From: Blumeriella jaapii
Lineage: Eukaryota; Ascomycota; Leotiomycetes; Helotiales; Drepanopezizaceae
Assembly: GCA_009599575.1 (NCBI GenBank)
Contig: VWND01000073.1
Span: 1,426,001-1,490,000 of the forward strand
Direction of reading: 5' to 3'
Length of the DNA stretch: 64,000 bases
Part shown: positions 1 through 10,498 of the stretch, in pieces
How the letters are laid out: the number at the start of each line of letters is the position of its first letter
Numbering within the stretch: position 1 is the first letter of the stretch
The notes under the pieces: model-generated
What the model was told of the DNA's origin: nothing
Databases searched by the model: none
Seen by the model: only the letters and a program-made list of their open reading frames with translations
Program-made: the position numbers and the translations under genes

Positions 1-1
1 C

Positions 2-661
2 GTCGTTGGGTCGCCCGGGGCCTGCGCCGGTCTCTTCACCTACCTGGCCGGCACGAACGAGGCCGAGGTGCAAGAAGCCGACATCGAGATCCTGACGCGC
101 GAGGCGCGCGACCTCGTTCACTACACGAACCAGCCGTCGGTCGACGGGGCCGGGCACGACGTGTCCCGGGCGACGGTCGCCGGCACGAACCCCGGCGACC
201 GCGCCTGGACGCTCTGGAACGTGTACCGGGTCGACTGGATGCCGACGCAGGTGAGCTGGTACGTGAACGGGGCGAGCGTGGCCAACATCAGCTTCCAGAC
301 GCCCCAGGCGCCGGCCGCGCTGGTCGTGAACATGTGGAGCGACGGCGGGGTGTGGACGGGCAACATGACGCTGCTCGACGAGGCCTTCCTCCAGATCCAG
401 TGGATCGAGATTGCGTACAACACCAGCGGGCCGCGCGCCGGGTCGGGGGCGGCGGGTGCCCTGGCGAAGCGGAAGGGATCGGCCGGGTGCCGGGTGGTGT
501 GTGGGATCGACGAGGACGTCGCCGTGACCGGGCAGCCGGTGCTGCTGTACAACCACACGGGCATGGCAGCGGTCGGACGGCGGGGGGAGGGCGTGGGCGC
601 GCGGGGGTGGATGCCGCTGGTGGTGGTGGTGGGTGGCGGGTGGATGTTTCGATCCTTGTAG
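2..661 (+). CDS. GH16-type glycoside hydrolase, C-terminal part (5' truncated by window)
   Basis: The open frame runs in from the window edge and ends at TAG 659-661, giving the last 219 residues. Near its start it carries the GH16 catalytic signature E-x-D-x-E (EADIE, about nt 74-88), preceded by a S-P-G-A-C-A-G-L-F-T-Y strand. It is followed by a Trp-rich beta-sandwich stretch (WTLWNVYRVDW, SWYVNG, VVNMWSDGGVW) typical of concanavalin A-like GH16 folds. In this family the two Glu act as nucleophile and acid/base on beta-1,3/1,4-glucans in the wall or the medium. The tail after the domain is Gly/Arg-rich and ends in a hydrophobic run (MPLVVVV), which could be a degenerate GPI-type end; that is a guess. 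The signal peptide and N-terminal half lie outside the window. The family call is secure; the substrate is unknown. Confidence 0.75.
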   Translation, partial: VVGSPGACAGLFTYLAGTNEAEVQEADIEILTREARDLVHYTNQPSVDGAGHDVSRATVAGTNPGDRAWTLWNVYRVDWMPTQVSWYVNGASVANISFQTPQAPAALVVNMWSDGGVWTGNMTLLDEAFLQIQWIEIAYNTSGPRAGSGAAGALAKRKGSAGCRVVCGIDEDVAVTGQPVLLYNHTGMAAVGRRGEGVGARGWMPLVVVVGGGWMFRSL

Positions 662-699
662 GGGGAGTCCATGGATGGGTGTAGGAAGTGGTTGGTATG

Positions 700-1410
700 T
701 GTCGATGGATTATCACGTACTTTGTTGTAGGTGTTGTAGGTGTTGTAGGTGTTGTAGGTGTTGTAGGTGTTGTCAGTAAGTATTGTGTTGTAAGTCTTGT
801 GTAGGTAGTGAGTATTGTGTTGTAAGTGTTGTATTGCAAGTCTTGTGTTTTGTATTATAAGTATTATATTGCAAGTATTATATTGTAAGTATTATATTGT
901 AAGTCTTGTATTGTAAGTCTTGTATTGTAAGTCTTGTATTGTAAGTCTTGTATTGTAAGTGTTGTTTTGTAAGTATTATACTAAGTCTTGTATTGTAAGT
1001 GCTGTATTGTAAGTGTTGTATTGTAAATCCTGTGTTTTGTGTTGTAAGTTTTTGTAAGTTTTGTAAGTCTTGTAAGTCTTGTAAGTCTTGTATTGTAAGT
1101 GCTGTATTGTAAGTCTTGTGTTATGTATTGTAAGTGTTGTTTTGTAAGTGTTGTTTTGAAAGTGTTGTATTGTAAGTGTTGTATTGTAAGTGTTGTATTG
1201 TAAGTGTTGTATTGTAAGTGTTGTAGTAGGTGTTGTATTGTAAATGTTGCTTTGTAAGTTTTGTAATGTTTTGTAAGTGTTGTAATGTAATGTAAGTCTT
1301 GTAAGTGTTGTACTGTAAGTAATATCTTCAAAAGTATTGTGTTTTGTATTGTAAGTTTTGTAAGTCTTGTGTTTTGTAAGTCTTGTGTAGTGTGTTGTAA
1401 GTATTGCATT
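700..1410. repeat. GTTGTAGGT / TTGTAAGT low-complexity tandem repeat
   Basis: About 700 bp downstream of the GH16 gene consist of short T/G-rich units. It begins with five or so copies of GTTGTAGGT (about 725-775) and continues as an imperfect array of 12-13 bp units such as TCTTGTATTGTAAGT and GTTGTATTGTAAGT to about 1410. Nearly every unit contains GTAAGT. Reading frames on the minus strand through it (Tyr/Asn/Thr/Leu-rich) are products of the repeat and not genes. Confidence 0.85.
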
Positions 1411-1778
1411 GTAAATATGGCATGGTCAGTATTCCAAGCATTCTAAGTAAGGACTATCATCCTAAGTACTATCACTTGATACACGTGTATCTGTACAGTG
1501 TGTACAGTATCATAGTCTACAGACCGTATCGTACACATATACTGTATACCATCAACCTTGATGCGGCCTCAGCCAACCAACCCCATCGAGTTAAGCCCAG
1601 CCGATCCGACGCATCGCCCATCCCCCTCTTCTTCTTATCTTTCCCAGTCCACAATCCCATCCCTCCGACCCTCCACCATCCACTCATTCTTCCATTCATT
1701 CGTTCCATCCATCCATCCCTCCATCCGTCATCCTCCCCATCTTCTCCGGCCGGTCTGCCTCGCCGACCCGACCCGACG

Positions 1779-1988
1779 ATGTATGCGCCTGCGGCGGGAT
1801 ACGGCCCGGGGAACAACAACAGCAGCAGCAGCAGCAGCCCAACAACGTCCGGCAATCCCAATGGCCCTCAGGGCTCTCAGGGCCCTCCACCTGCGCCGCC
1901 GCCGCCGCCGCACACAGCTCCCCAGCCTCAGCCCCATCACCCCCACCATGGACCACAGCAGCATCAGCAGCAGCAACAGCATCAGCAT

Positions 1989-2035
<47 letters not shown>

Positions 2036-3612
2036 TCACCAACAGCAGCATCACCAGCAGCAGCAGCAGCAACAGCACATGATGTACAACCCACAGCATC
2101 AACAGCAGCAGCAGCAGCACCACCAGCAGCAGCACCACCACCAACACCACCACCAGCACCACCACCAGCCGCAGCAGTATGACGGGCCCGCGATGGGAAT
2201 GGTGCCCAATAACGGTTTGGCGCATATGCCGCCGGGACAGTGTATGTTGTGTTGCACCGCGACGGAGGATGGGCCATCTTTTACTTCTCTCCTTTCTCTT
2301 TCTCTTTCTCTTTCTCTCTCTCTTTCTCTTTTTCTTTCCTTTACTGACAATCGAAACCATGAGCAGTGGCAGCATATCAGACCCCCTACTCTGGCTCCCC
2401 GTACGGGGGAGGCATGCCGTCGTCCGCGCCCAACATGCCCCCGAACTACATGCCTCCGTCGTCGGGCGCGCAAGCCTTCCAGATGAATCCCATGGGCATG
2501 AATCCTCAGCTCCAAGGCCAGCGCATGCAGGCTCCTCCTCCGGCCTCCACGCCGACACAACCAGGGCCGCGAGTGTCGCCGTTCGCGGGCCCATCCCATA
2601 ACACCCCGCCTAATGGGGGTCCACCATCTCAGTTCCCGACCCCTCAAGCCCCGAATCCGGCCCATATTCAAACCTCGAACAACAACAACAGTCAGCAAGC
2701 GCAAGGCGGGCAAGCCCAGGCTGGGCAGATCATCACGCCACAAACCCCCAACTTCCCTCCCGGAGTGCCAGGTGCCCACGGGGGAGGGGGAGGGGGAAGT
2801 GCGACCCCCCTGAGCCCAGGCTCGGAAGTGAGAGAGAAGGAGAGGGTGTCTCCTGCTGGAGATCAACTCGTCTCTCTTGTTGGAAGTCGTCAAGCTACAA
2901 CAGACTCACGTCGAAGCCGCGAAGAGGGACGAGCCTACGGTGTCGTCGCCAGATGGGGCAGACAAGGAGAAGACGGAGCAGGAGAAGGACAAGGGGCGAC
3001 CGCCCTCACGGGAATATGTCGAGTGTGTCTGAGACGACCCCCCCTACGCATGTGGAAGCTAATTGGTGTAGATGCATGCGCCGGCTCCAGTCCAACCTGG
3101 CATATCTCGCGGCCATTGCGGACCGATCCCACAAACCCTCGTCCCAGATCCCCGCCCATCCAGCCATCATGACCGCGCCCATCCTGGCCCCGAAGTCGCC
3201 TACGGATGCATCACCGCATCCCGACAACAAGCAAGACGATTTCGGGGATAGACCCGATGACGCAGAGAGCAGGTGCGAGAACCTCAGGGATCTCTACCGG
3301 CAGCTGCAAGCGCTGTTTCCCGGGGTGGATCCGAAGAAGGAATCTCAGATGATGCAAGCCGTGAATCCAGCGCAGCGGGCGCAGGCGCAGCCACCTGGCG
3401 CCGTGCAGATGCCAAAACAACAACAAGGGCCAGGCCCGGGACAGGGACAAGCGCAGGATCCGATGGCCCAGCAGAAAATGCAAAACGATATGCTGAGGCA
3501 GAAAATGATGCACCAGCAGCAGCAGGCCCAGCAGCAGGCTCAGCAACAGATGAGCCAGGGTATGCCGGGAAGCATCAATCCGCAACAGCAAGGACAATTG
3601 TTGAATCGATGA
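1779..3612 (+). CDS. SS18/SSXT-family glutamine-rich SWI/SNF subunit (frame broken once)
   Basis: Exons 1779-2241, about 2367 (or 2373)-3022 and 3072-3612. The start chosen opens MYAPAAGYGPG. A long Pro/Gln/His-rich N-terminus (pure Q and H runs at nt 1950-2170) precedes a helical SNH/SSXT domain: LLLEINSSLLLEVVKLQ, then across the second intron EYVE/CMRRLQSNLAYLAAIADR. This is the SS18 (SYT) signature found in a SWI/SNF chromatin-remodelling subunit. The C-terminus is again Gln/Met-rich. Intron 2 (3023-3071, 49 bp, GTGTGT...GTGTAG) restores the frame exactly. Intron 1 has donor GTATGT at 2242 and a CTTTCT-rich tract; acceptors at 2366 and 2372 are both in phase. Inside the domain, at about 2848-2850, the frame slips by two missing bases (or one extra) between REKERVS and LLLEIN, although coding is conserved on both sides. 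It acts in the nucleus, presumably as a coactivator. Confidence 0.75.
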
Positions 3613-3736
3613 AGAGAAGGCGATCCCAGGACTAGGCCACGTATTCAAAATCGGACGTTATGTATAAATAACGGAGTAGGAAACCACACAAAACTCACGG
3701 AGTTGGGTTCGAGGAAAATGCATTTGGAATCGACAC

Positions 3737-3757
3737 GGGGGGGGGGGGGGGGGGGGG
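3737..3757. repeat. poly-G tract (21 nt)
   Basis: An uninterrupted run of 21 G lies about 125 bp downstream of the SS18-like gene, within the non-coding stretch 3613-4029. I see nothing else in that stretch apart from a short ATGC repeat (GCATGCATGCAT, about 3899). Confidence 0.95.
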
Positions 3758-4029
3758 TCGCGTTGAAGTGTATAATACCGGAACCCAGGTGCTTCGTTGC
3801 CCTTTCACGACTTCTGCCGGGGAAGGCTAGGTGTGGTGTCTTGCTCATGACCTGAATGAGGAGGAGAAAAGGACGCGGGTGTGGCGCGACGCGTTGAATG
3901 CATGCATGCATGGTTGCATGTATGCCGCTTAGATGGTTACGAGATAATCTGGTATGTGAGCAACTCATCTCGGAATCGGATGGCTCTGAGGAAAAGATGC
4001 GTGGAATGGATGGACAAACGAATTCATAA

Positions 4030-5018
4030 ATGTAATGGTTTTTCCAAGGCTAGATAGATATAACTGTCCCTTGCATATTCCACTCACTCGGAACTAGGGC
4101 TGAAGTAGTAGCTATTTTATAAATAAAGATAATGGTTTAGAAAATACAAACGGATTATGGAATGTAATGGTTTTTTCTAAGCTAGATAAGGTAGGTAGAT
4201 ATAACTGTCCCTTGCACATTCCACTCACTCGGAACTAGGGCTGAAGTAGTAGCTATTTTATAAATAAAAATAATAGTCTAAAACTTACAAACGGATTAAA
4301 AAACATAACATTTTTTTTATTGCAGACAGAATTGCTTTTTGCATATTCCACTCACTCGGAACTGGTGCTGAAATAGTAGCTATCCCAGATACAAATAATA
4401 GTTTATAAAATACAAACGGATTAAAAAATGTAATGGTTTTCCAAGGCTAGATAGATACCTTAGATATGATTGTTTTTTGCACATTCCATCCATTTATTCA
4501 GAACTGGTGCTAAAATAGCAATCTCCCAGATACAGATAACAATTCACAAAATACAAACGGATTAAAAGATGTAATGGTTTTTCCAAGGCTAGATAGATAC
4601 TATTGCTTTTTGCATATTTATTCACTCGGAACTGGTGCTGAAATAATAGCTATCCCAAATACAAACAACAGTTTACAAAATACAAACGGATTAAAAGATG
4701 TAATGGGTTTTCCAAGGCTAGAAAAATACCATTGCTTTTTGCATATTTCATTCACTCGGAACTGGTGCTGAAGTAGTAGCTATCCGAAATAAAAAATTTA
4801 CAAAATACAAACGGATCAGAAAATAAGATGGTTTTTCCAAGGCTAGATACCTTAGATAGGATTGCTTTTTGCATATTCCATCCATTCATTCAGAACTGGT
4901 GCTGAAGTAATAGCCATCCCAGATATAAATAATAATTTACAAAATACAAACGGATCAAAAAATGTAATGGTTTTCTAAGGCTAGATAGATACCATTGCTT
5001 TTTGCATATTCCATCCAT
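4030..5018. repeat. Tandem array of ~127-142 bp units derived from the 3' end of PEX16
   Basis: Seven units precede the gene's own copy. The landmark GAACTGGTGCT / GAACTAGGGCT recurs at 4091, 4232, 4359, 4501, 4629, 4759 and 4893, and finally at 5026 inside the PEX16 coding end. Spacings are 141, 127, 142, 128, 130, 134 and 133. Read on the minus strand, each unit holds a decayed copy of the last ~16 PEX16 codons (DYLYLWDGYYFSTSSE) with its stop. About 85 bp of 3' flank follow (GCAATAGTATCTATCTAGCC, then the AAAACCATTACAT and TCCGTTTGTATTTTGTAAA elements). All seven copies lack three bases present in the gene (CCCA-GATA against CCCACAGATA on the plus strand). A 65-codon frame at 4574-4771 only spans two units and is not a gene. 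Confidence 0.9.
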
Positions 5019-6178
5019 TTATTCAGAACTGGTGCTAAAGTAATAGCCATCCCACAGATACAGATAATCGTCCAGAACACCACTGATCAGGCTCGGCAGC
5101 CGCTCGCTCGCGCCGTGCAAGAAGCCCTTGGTGACGTTCTCGTAGAAGGCGCCGCGCATGGCCCACCAGCCCATGGCCCAGCCCCTCTTCCCCCACTGCT
5201 CGCGCTCCAGGGCCGTGGTCCGCAGGCCGTCCTTGCGCAGCTGCCGCGCCGCGTACTCGATGCTCAGGCCGAGCAGCCACGGCTGCCAGTCCCGGCGGTC
5301 CCGCGCGCGCGCCAGGGCGAGCGCGTACACGACCGGCTGCAGGATGTGCAGCCACTCGGCCAGGTGCGCCGACCCCACCGCCCGGTTCAGGAGCGCGCTC
5401 GGCGCCTTGATGTCGTCCGCCGTCAGCACCTTCGAGAGCAGGTAGCTCGAGATGTCGCCCGGGTGCGGCAGCACCGGCAGGCTCAGGCCCGTCCGCTTCA
5501 TCTGGTAGCCCTTCTCCCTCCGCGCGGGGCTGGCCTCCCTCCCCTCCCCGTAGCCCTCGTCCTCGAACGCCGCCTCGTCCGCCTCCGCTCCGCCCGGCGC
5601 CGGCGCCGCCTCCTCGGGGATCAGCTCCCGCTCCGGCAGCGGCGGCGTGACCAGCGGTCGCGAGTTCGTGATCCGCAGCAGACACAGCCGGCAGACCGCT
5701 TTTATGAGTTCCAGCATCACCACCACGCGCCACCGCACCCGCTCCCCCTTGCGCTTCGCCGCCATCTCCCACAGCAGCTGCGTGTACTGCACGACGGCCA
5801 GCACCGTCGCCACCCGGCGGTACAGGCGCGAGTGCTGGATCCAGTACTTGGTGTAGCGGTTGTGTGGGCTTTGCGGCAGCGGCGCGGGGGCCGGGGCACG
5901 CCGCCGGGCGTTCGGGACGATGAGACGTTGCTGGCGGCGCGCGCGAGCAGCGTGTCGTGGTAGAGGGCGAGCAGCTGGATGGCGGAGTGCAGCGACTCCG
6001 ACGCAAGCTCGGCGTCACGGAAGCGGCCCGGGATGATATAGGTGAGGGAGCGCAGGGCCGACTCGATCTGCGTCACGGAGGACTGATTCTTGAGGATGAA
6101 GCTGCTGTACATGCTGAGAAGGTGACGGGGGGAGGGCGGCGGCAGGTGTTTCTGCGCCGCGGCTTTCAGGGAGTCCAT
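5019..6178 (-). CDS. PEX16: Peroxisomal membrane biogenesis protein Pex16 (one frame switch)
   Basis: The start MDSLKAAAQ (ATG at 6178) leads into the Pex16 N-terminal signature SSFILKNQSSVTQIESALRSLTYIIPGRFRDAELASESLHS, then HNRYTKYWIQHSRLYRRVATVL and, at the end, the conserved GVLDDYLYLWDGYYF. Pex16 is an integral peroxisomal/ER membrane protein that recruits Pex3 and peroxisomal membrane proteins. Full length would be about 386 residues, normal for fungi. Between AARAASNV-type sequence (about 5925) and PLPQSPHNRYTKYW (about 5870) the frame changes by one missing base. A 50-bp intron with a poor donor (GTCCCG...GCAAAG) would also fit the phase, but the second-frame residues APAPAPLPQSP upstream of its acceptor look coding, so I favour an indel. 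The 5' UTR side carries a CTC/TCC microsatellite (6178-6212). The last codons are the source of the tandem array just downstream. Confidence 0.85.
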
Positions 6179-9100
6179 CCTCCTCCTCCTCCTCTCCTCC
6201 TCCTCCTCCTCGTGCGCGGCTTTCTGTGATCTGTGGTGGGTAGTCGTGGTTGACGATGGGAAAGGCGAAGGAAAAGAGAAAGGAAAGACTGTAGAGAGTT
6301 GGACGTGGACTTGGTCGTGGTGGTTGTGTTGATGCGGAACGTTGGCTGATGATGTACTGTAGATTAAAGCGATTCGCGATGAGCCGAGGTTCATTCACGT
6401 GTCGGCGCCGTGTGGCCCGTGTACTGCTGGCAGCACTGTGGATTGTTCACTTCATCCGCATGCTTTGATTGAATTCAGCACTACCAAGCACGCTTCTTCA
6501 GGGAAATCTGTCTTTTTTGACTTGATGTTTTATTTCAGGCCTACTGAAGTACCACGAAGGTCAAGTGTATATTTATCAGAAGAAGCGGATGCATGGAATT
6601 GCATGCCTGCTCAACAGCTATCCCATGATGCAGGTGTGATAGCCCGGTTTGTTATGCTTAAGCGAGCGCTGTCGTCAACAAAAGCGCGAAAAATGAACAA
6701 ACAATGGACAGATGAAGGTGGGTAACTACGAAATGCTACAATTTTCTGTACAACGCTGAAAATGAATGTTTCTTGATCGCTTTCAACTTCCCACCCTGGA
6801 GTGGGGGAGAGAGAGTTCACGTAGCCAGCGACGAGGAAAGATAGGCTCGGGTTGGAATGAGAGGTCGAGAAGAATGCAATGGGTAGAGTGCGTGGGTGGA
6901 ACATGTTTGGATTTGGGGCTGAGAGTGGGGAAAGTTCGTTGTTGTCGTATGAGTGATGAAGAGAGAAGGAAGGATTCGCTGAAAGCTTTAAGGTGCGCGT
7001 CACTGAGGCGTCAACATCGCGACCGCGGGAGGGGTATTTGTTGCTTCTTTGGGAGGCCTCATCGAGAGAAGCGAAGTATTAAATCAAATCCCTGCTGGCT
7101 TAAGAAGCATCTCGGTTGGGAGCCAGGGGAAGGAAAGACGACGGACAAAAGATGAAAGTTTAGGAAGGACTAATCTTTCCGTGCTCACCTCCCAATTCCG
7201 AGCAAAGAAGATGTCATGTTGATTAGCTTGTACTCGAAGACATGGTTCGAGCGAGGGGAAGAAACCATTGAATCGCTGATGACATCATTGATTGATCGTA
7301 AGGTGCGTAGGCACAATAGAAACCCAGCGATTGATAACTGAATCAGGAGATGTCATAGGGAAAACAAACGTTACAAGCAAAGAGCCCACGAACGGGTCGC
7401 AAAAGTGCACTCTAGAAGTTATCCGGATTGCAACAAGCATAACCATAACGATGAGCATAGTCGTACCTAGAATCGAACAGGCCAGGGGACAGAACCGCTT
7501 CTCGTGAAGTATTGCAATTGGCCGGAGCTGAGATGCTCCTGACATCGAATCGCAAAAACTGATCCGAAAGCTCACTGTTTGCATTTTGTTCTTATGTAAT
7601 GAGAGTATTCTACAATCTTTACATGAGAGGGTGAAGTAGTTCTGGCTGCTTAAACCAAGTTGAGATGGTTGGGAGTGTTGATGCCCATGGTGCTGGTGTT
7701 GTCAGCTAAGATGTAGTGAAGTCCAAGTGTTTAAGAGGCATAGCAGAGAACAAAGTGTAAAACTAATCACTCGAAGACTGAAGTAATGGATAGCTCTCTC
7801 CATCGTTTGAAGCCGGAAATCAATGCTCAGAAAGCCTCAAGTCAAGCAGTAAAAAAACTAGAAGAAGCGAATACAGAGAATCCTTTCTCTGAGACCACAC
7901 TGCCCTGCTGAGTACTGGTCGAGAAACAGAACTTCGCAAATTCAAGGCGCTTCTGAGAGTCGGTCTGCCGCTGAAGCAGACGCGTGAGATTTGACTGTGT
8001 CTCTTTCGTGGAAGGTGAGGCGCGTCAAGGGACCTTGTCAACAACCACCCACAACACACAAACATACCTCGCGCCAGAAAAAAACACCTCCTCTATAGAT
8101 CAAGAAAACAGCCTGGTCTTCTACCCCGGAGCACGCAAGTGCGGCCCGGTGGTTTAACGGTAAGCTTGAAAACCTTGTTCCTCGGGTTTCTATGGTAAGC
8201 ATCCTGCGGCCGCGGGATGTTCACCGGAGTTTTGCTATTTTACCCATTCTCACTTTTTGGAAACTGCGTACTTTTTGCGTTTGTTTTTGCACTCATTTTT
8301 GATGGTGGTGGAAGGTGCGCGATCTTTTTGTGTTTTGTGTTTTTGTTTTGTTGTCGGCGGCGCCCGGTAAGCGAGATGTTGGGCCGCCGGCGAGGTTGCG
8401 AAATGGCAGGGGAGCTACTTTCATCAGCCCGCTCAATGCTTTCTCGCATCCATCGCACGCCATTGTGTACCGAATTCACAGGAGATTTGCGATGACGGTG
8501 GAATCTCTCGCTATTACGCGCCTCTAGCATGGTGCATGCAAACTTGCATGGCTTGGTCAGTTGAGATTTCAAATGTGAAGATTGACAAAAGATCGCATCT
8601 CCTGGATACAGCATGTATTTTGGCCCTAACTTGATAAGCTACTGAGAAAGCAGCGACTGATGATGCTGAACTGCCACGGCGCGGAATGAGCGATGCACGA
8701 TCTCGCTAATCGCAAAGTAAACATGGGTTTCCGGAACGGAATAGTCATGTCCCACCGCGTTCGCAGCACATGATCTGGCCTATCTGATAGCCGGTCCGCG
8801 TCCCTATTCTGCTTGGAAGGTGGACGAATGACCATTACTTACTTATTCGCCTGTTCTGCCGATTCACTTTCGCTCCTCGCCTTGTATAAGCAAGCACAGA
8901 AGACACGAGGCGGGCCAAGATGGGGCGACGTGAAACGAACTTACTTGTTAAGACTCGTGTTCCGCTTACTTTGGTCTGTGCAATTAATACCAGACAAGGC
9001 ATGCTTGTCCATATGCTCAGTAGAGTGGTAAGAGGGAATCGCGGCGGAGGATGCTCACCATGCCTTGCTCATGCCACTTCGAGAGCAGTAATTCTCATGC

Positions 9101-10010
9101 CACTCGACGCCGTCTAGTCAAAGGATGCTCCCGCAATTTCTATCACGCTTGATCGAGTTCTTGAATTGAGTCTAGAAGGAGACTGGAAAGATTGAAAGGC
9201 AAGCTTCCTCGGTACGGTATGGAAGTTTGAGAATGAAGGACGAGGTGTGGATAGATATGTCCACCGATTAAAACCGTAGATACGCTCACCCCCTTGGAGA
9301 TCTCTACTTGTTTCTGAGCCTGAACGCGCGTCGAGGACGTGGTTTGAAATTGTGTATTCATGGCATGATCGAGGCATTGCTCCCGTCACGAATCAGCGTT
9401 GTCAGTTCTTGGAGTCCATGTCTAAACTTACAGTGTTGTACGGTACATACTATATGTACAGTTCGTTACATACATCCGATTTCCAAGATAGCTTCGAAAC
9501 GTCGCTAAACCCCCCTGGGCCAAACACCTGACACGTGATGAACACGTGTGGCTCCGACAACATCGACGCTTTCGAAGGTTGTGTGATCAACTCTCCGAAG
9601 CTATCATACATCTACACCTCGCAGGCGATCTCTCAAAATCTGGTCATTATCTGTCTCAGCGGCACACCCTCACCCTCGCCGCCGCAGCATCACGGGCTCA
9701 TTCGAGAGTCGCGTTGAGTCTGCCCCTCCTAGTTGGCGCAGCGAAAAGTATCAACGCACTCTATCTACACAGAACTGTACAAAACTGTACTCACTCCCTC
9801 CCGTCTTCTTGTCACTCGACATTCTTCTGCTACAACTACCACGCACCCCTTGCTCCACGTCTCGGACCTCCTCTGCTCGCTCTTCCAACATCTCTCTGGC
9901 CATCGTCGGCGTCGGTCATTCTGCATTATACAGCCCTCTCTTCGAATCCCCCAGCTCGAGTCGGCACCCCGCGAAAAATCTACCAACGGCCACCGAAACA
10001 ACAACGCATT
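6179..10010. other. 3.8 kb without a recognisable gene
   Basis: This stretch holds the PEX16 promoter side and the promoter side of the LYAR-type gene. Open frames of up to about 130 codons occur on both strands (for example 6766-7155 +, 8240-8614 -), but none has recognisable motifs, supported introns or a coding-like composition. A tRNA-like 73-nt segment at 8141-8213 is discussed under findings. Confidence 0.5.
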
Positions 10011-10467
10011 ATGGTTTCCTTTTCCTGCGAGGTATGTTGACTGTGCGCTCGACGATGCGACGTGGTCTAATGTGTCCGCCAGAACTGCGGCGACGTCCTC
10101 ACCAAGAAGAAGCTGGATCCCCATCGCAACCACTGCTACGGCGCATCGTTTACATGTCTCGATTGCATGGTGCACTTCCAGGGGATGGAGTACCGCGCGC
10201 ACACGGTACGTACCCCTCGCGCCACGTATACACACACACTTGAGATGGTCGGATGGTCTGACGGTCTTGCAGAGTTGTATCAGTGAGGCGCAGAAGTATC
10301 AGGGCGCACTCTATCGGCCGGAGAAGGAAAAGAAGGGCCGGAACAACAACAGCCAAAACAACTCCCAGGCTCTTGTACCACAACAACAACCACATCACCC
10401 ACACACGGCATATGTCGAAGATGCTGACGACGAGGACTACCACGTTGACCACGTCGAGCCTGGGCCT

Positions 10468-10498
<31 letters not shown>

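Noticed and set aside
1696..2594. Long minus-strand frames opposite the SS18-like gene (Leu- or Ala/Val-rich)
   Set aside because: They are the antisense reading of CAG/CAC repeats; composition follows the repeat and no family feature is present.
4574..4771. 65-codon plus-strand frame in the PEX16-derived array
   Set aside because: It spans two tandem units and repeats the same residues twice; it is explained by the array.
5035..6018. 327-codon Ala/Gly/Pro-rich minus-strand frame over PEX16
   Set aside because: It is the third frame of a GC-rich coding sequence; the Pex16 signatures are in the two other frames.
8141..8213. tRNA gene
   Set aside because: The T-arm/B-box sequence and a proper anticodon arm are missing; kept only as a possible relic.
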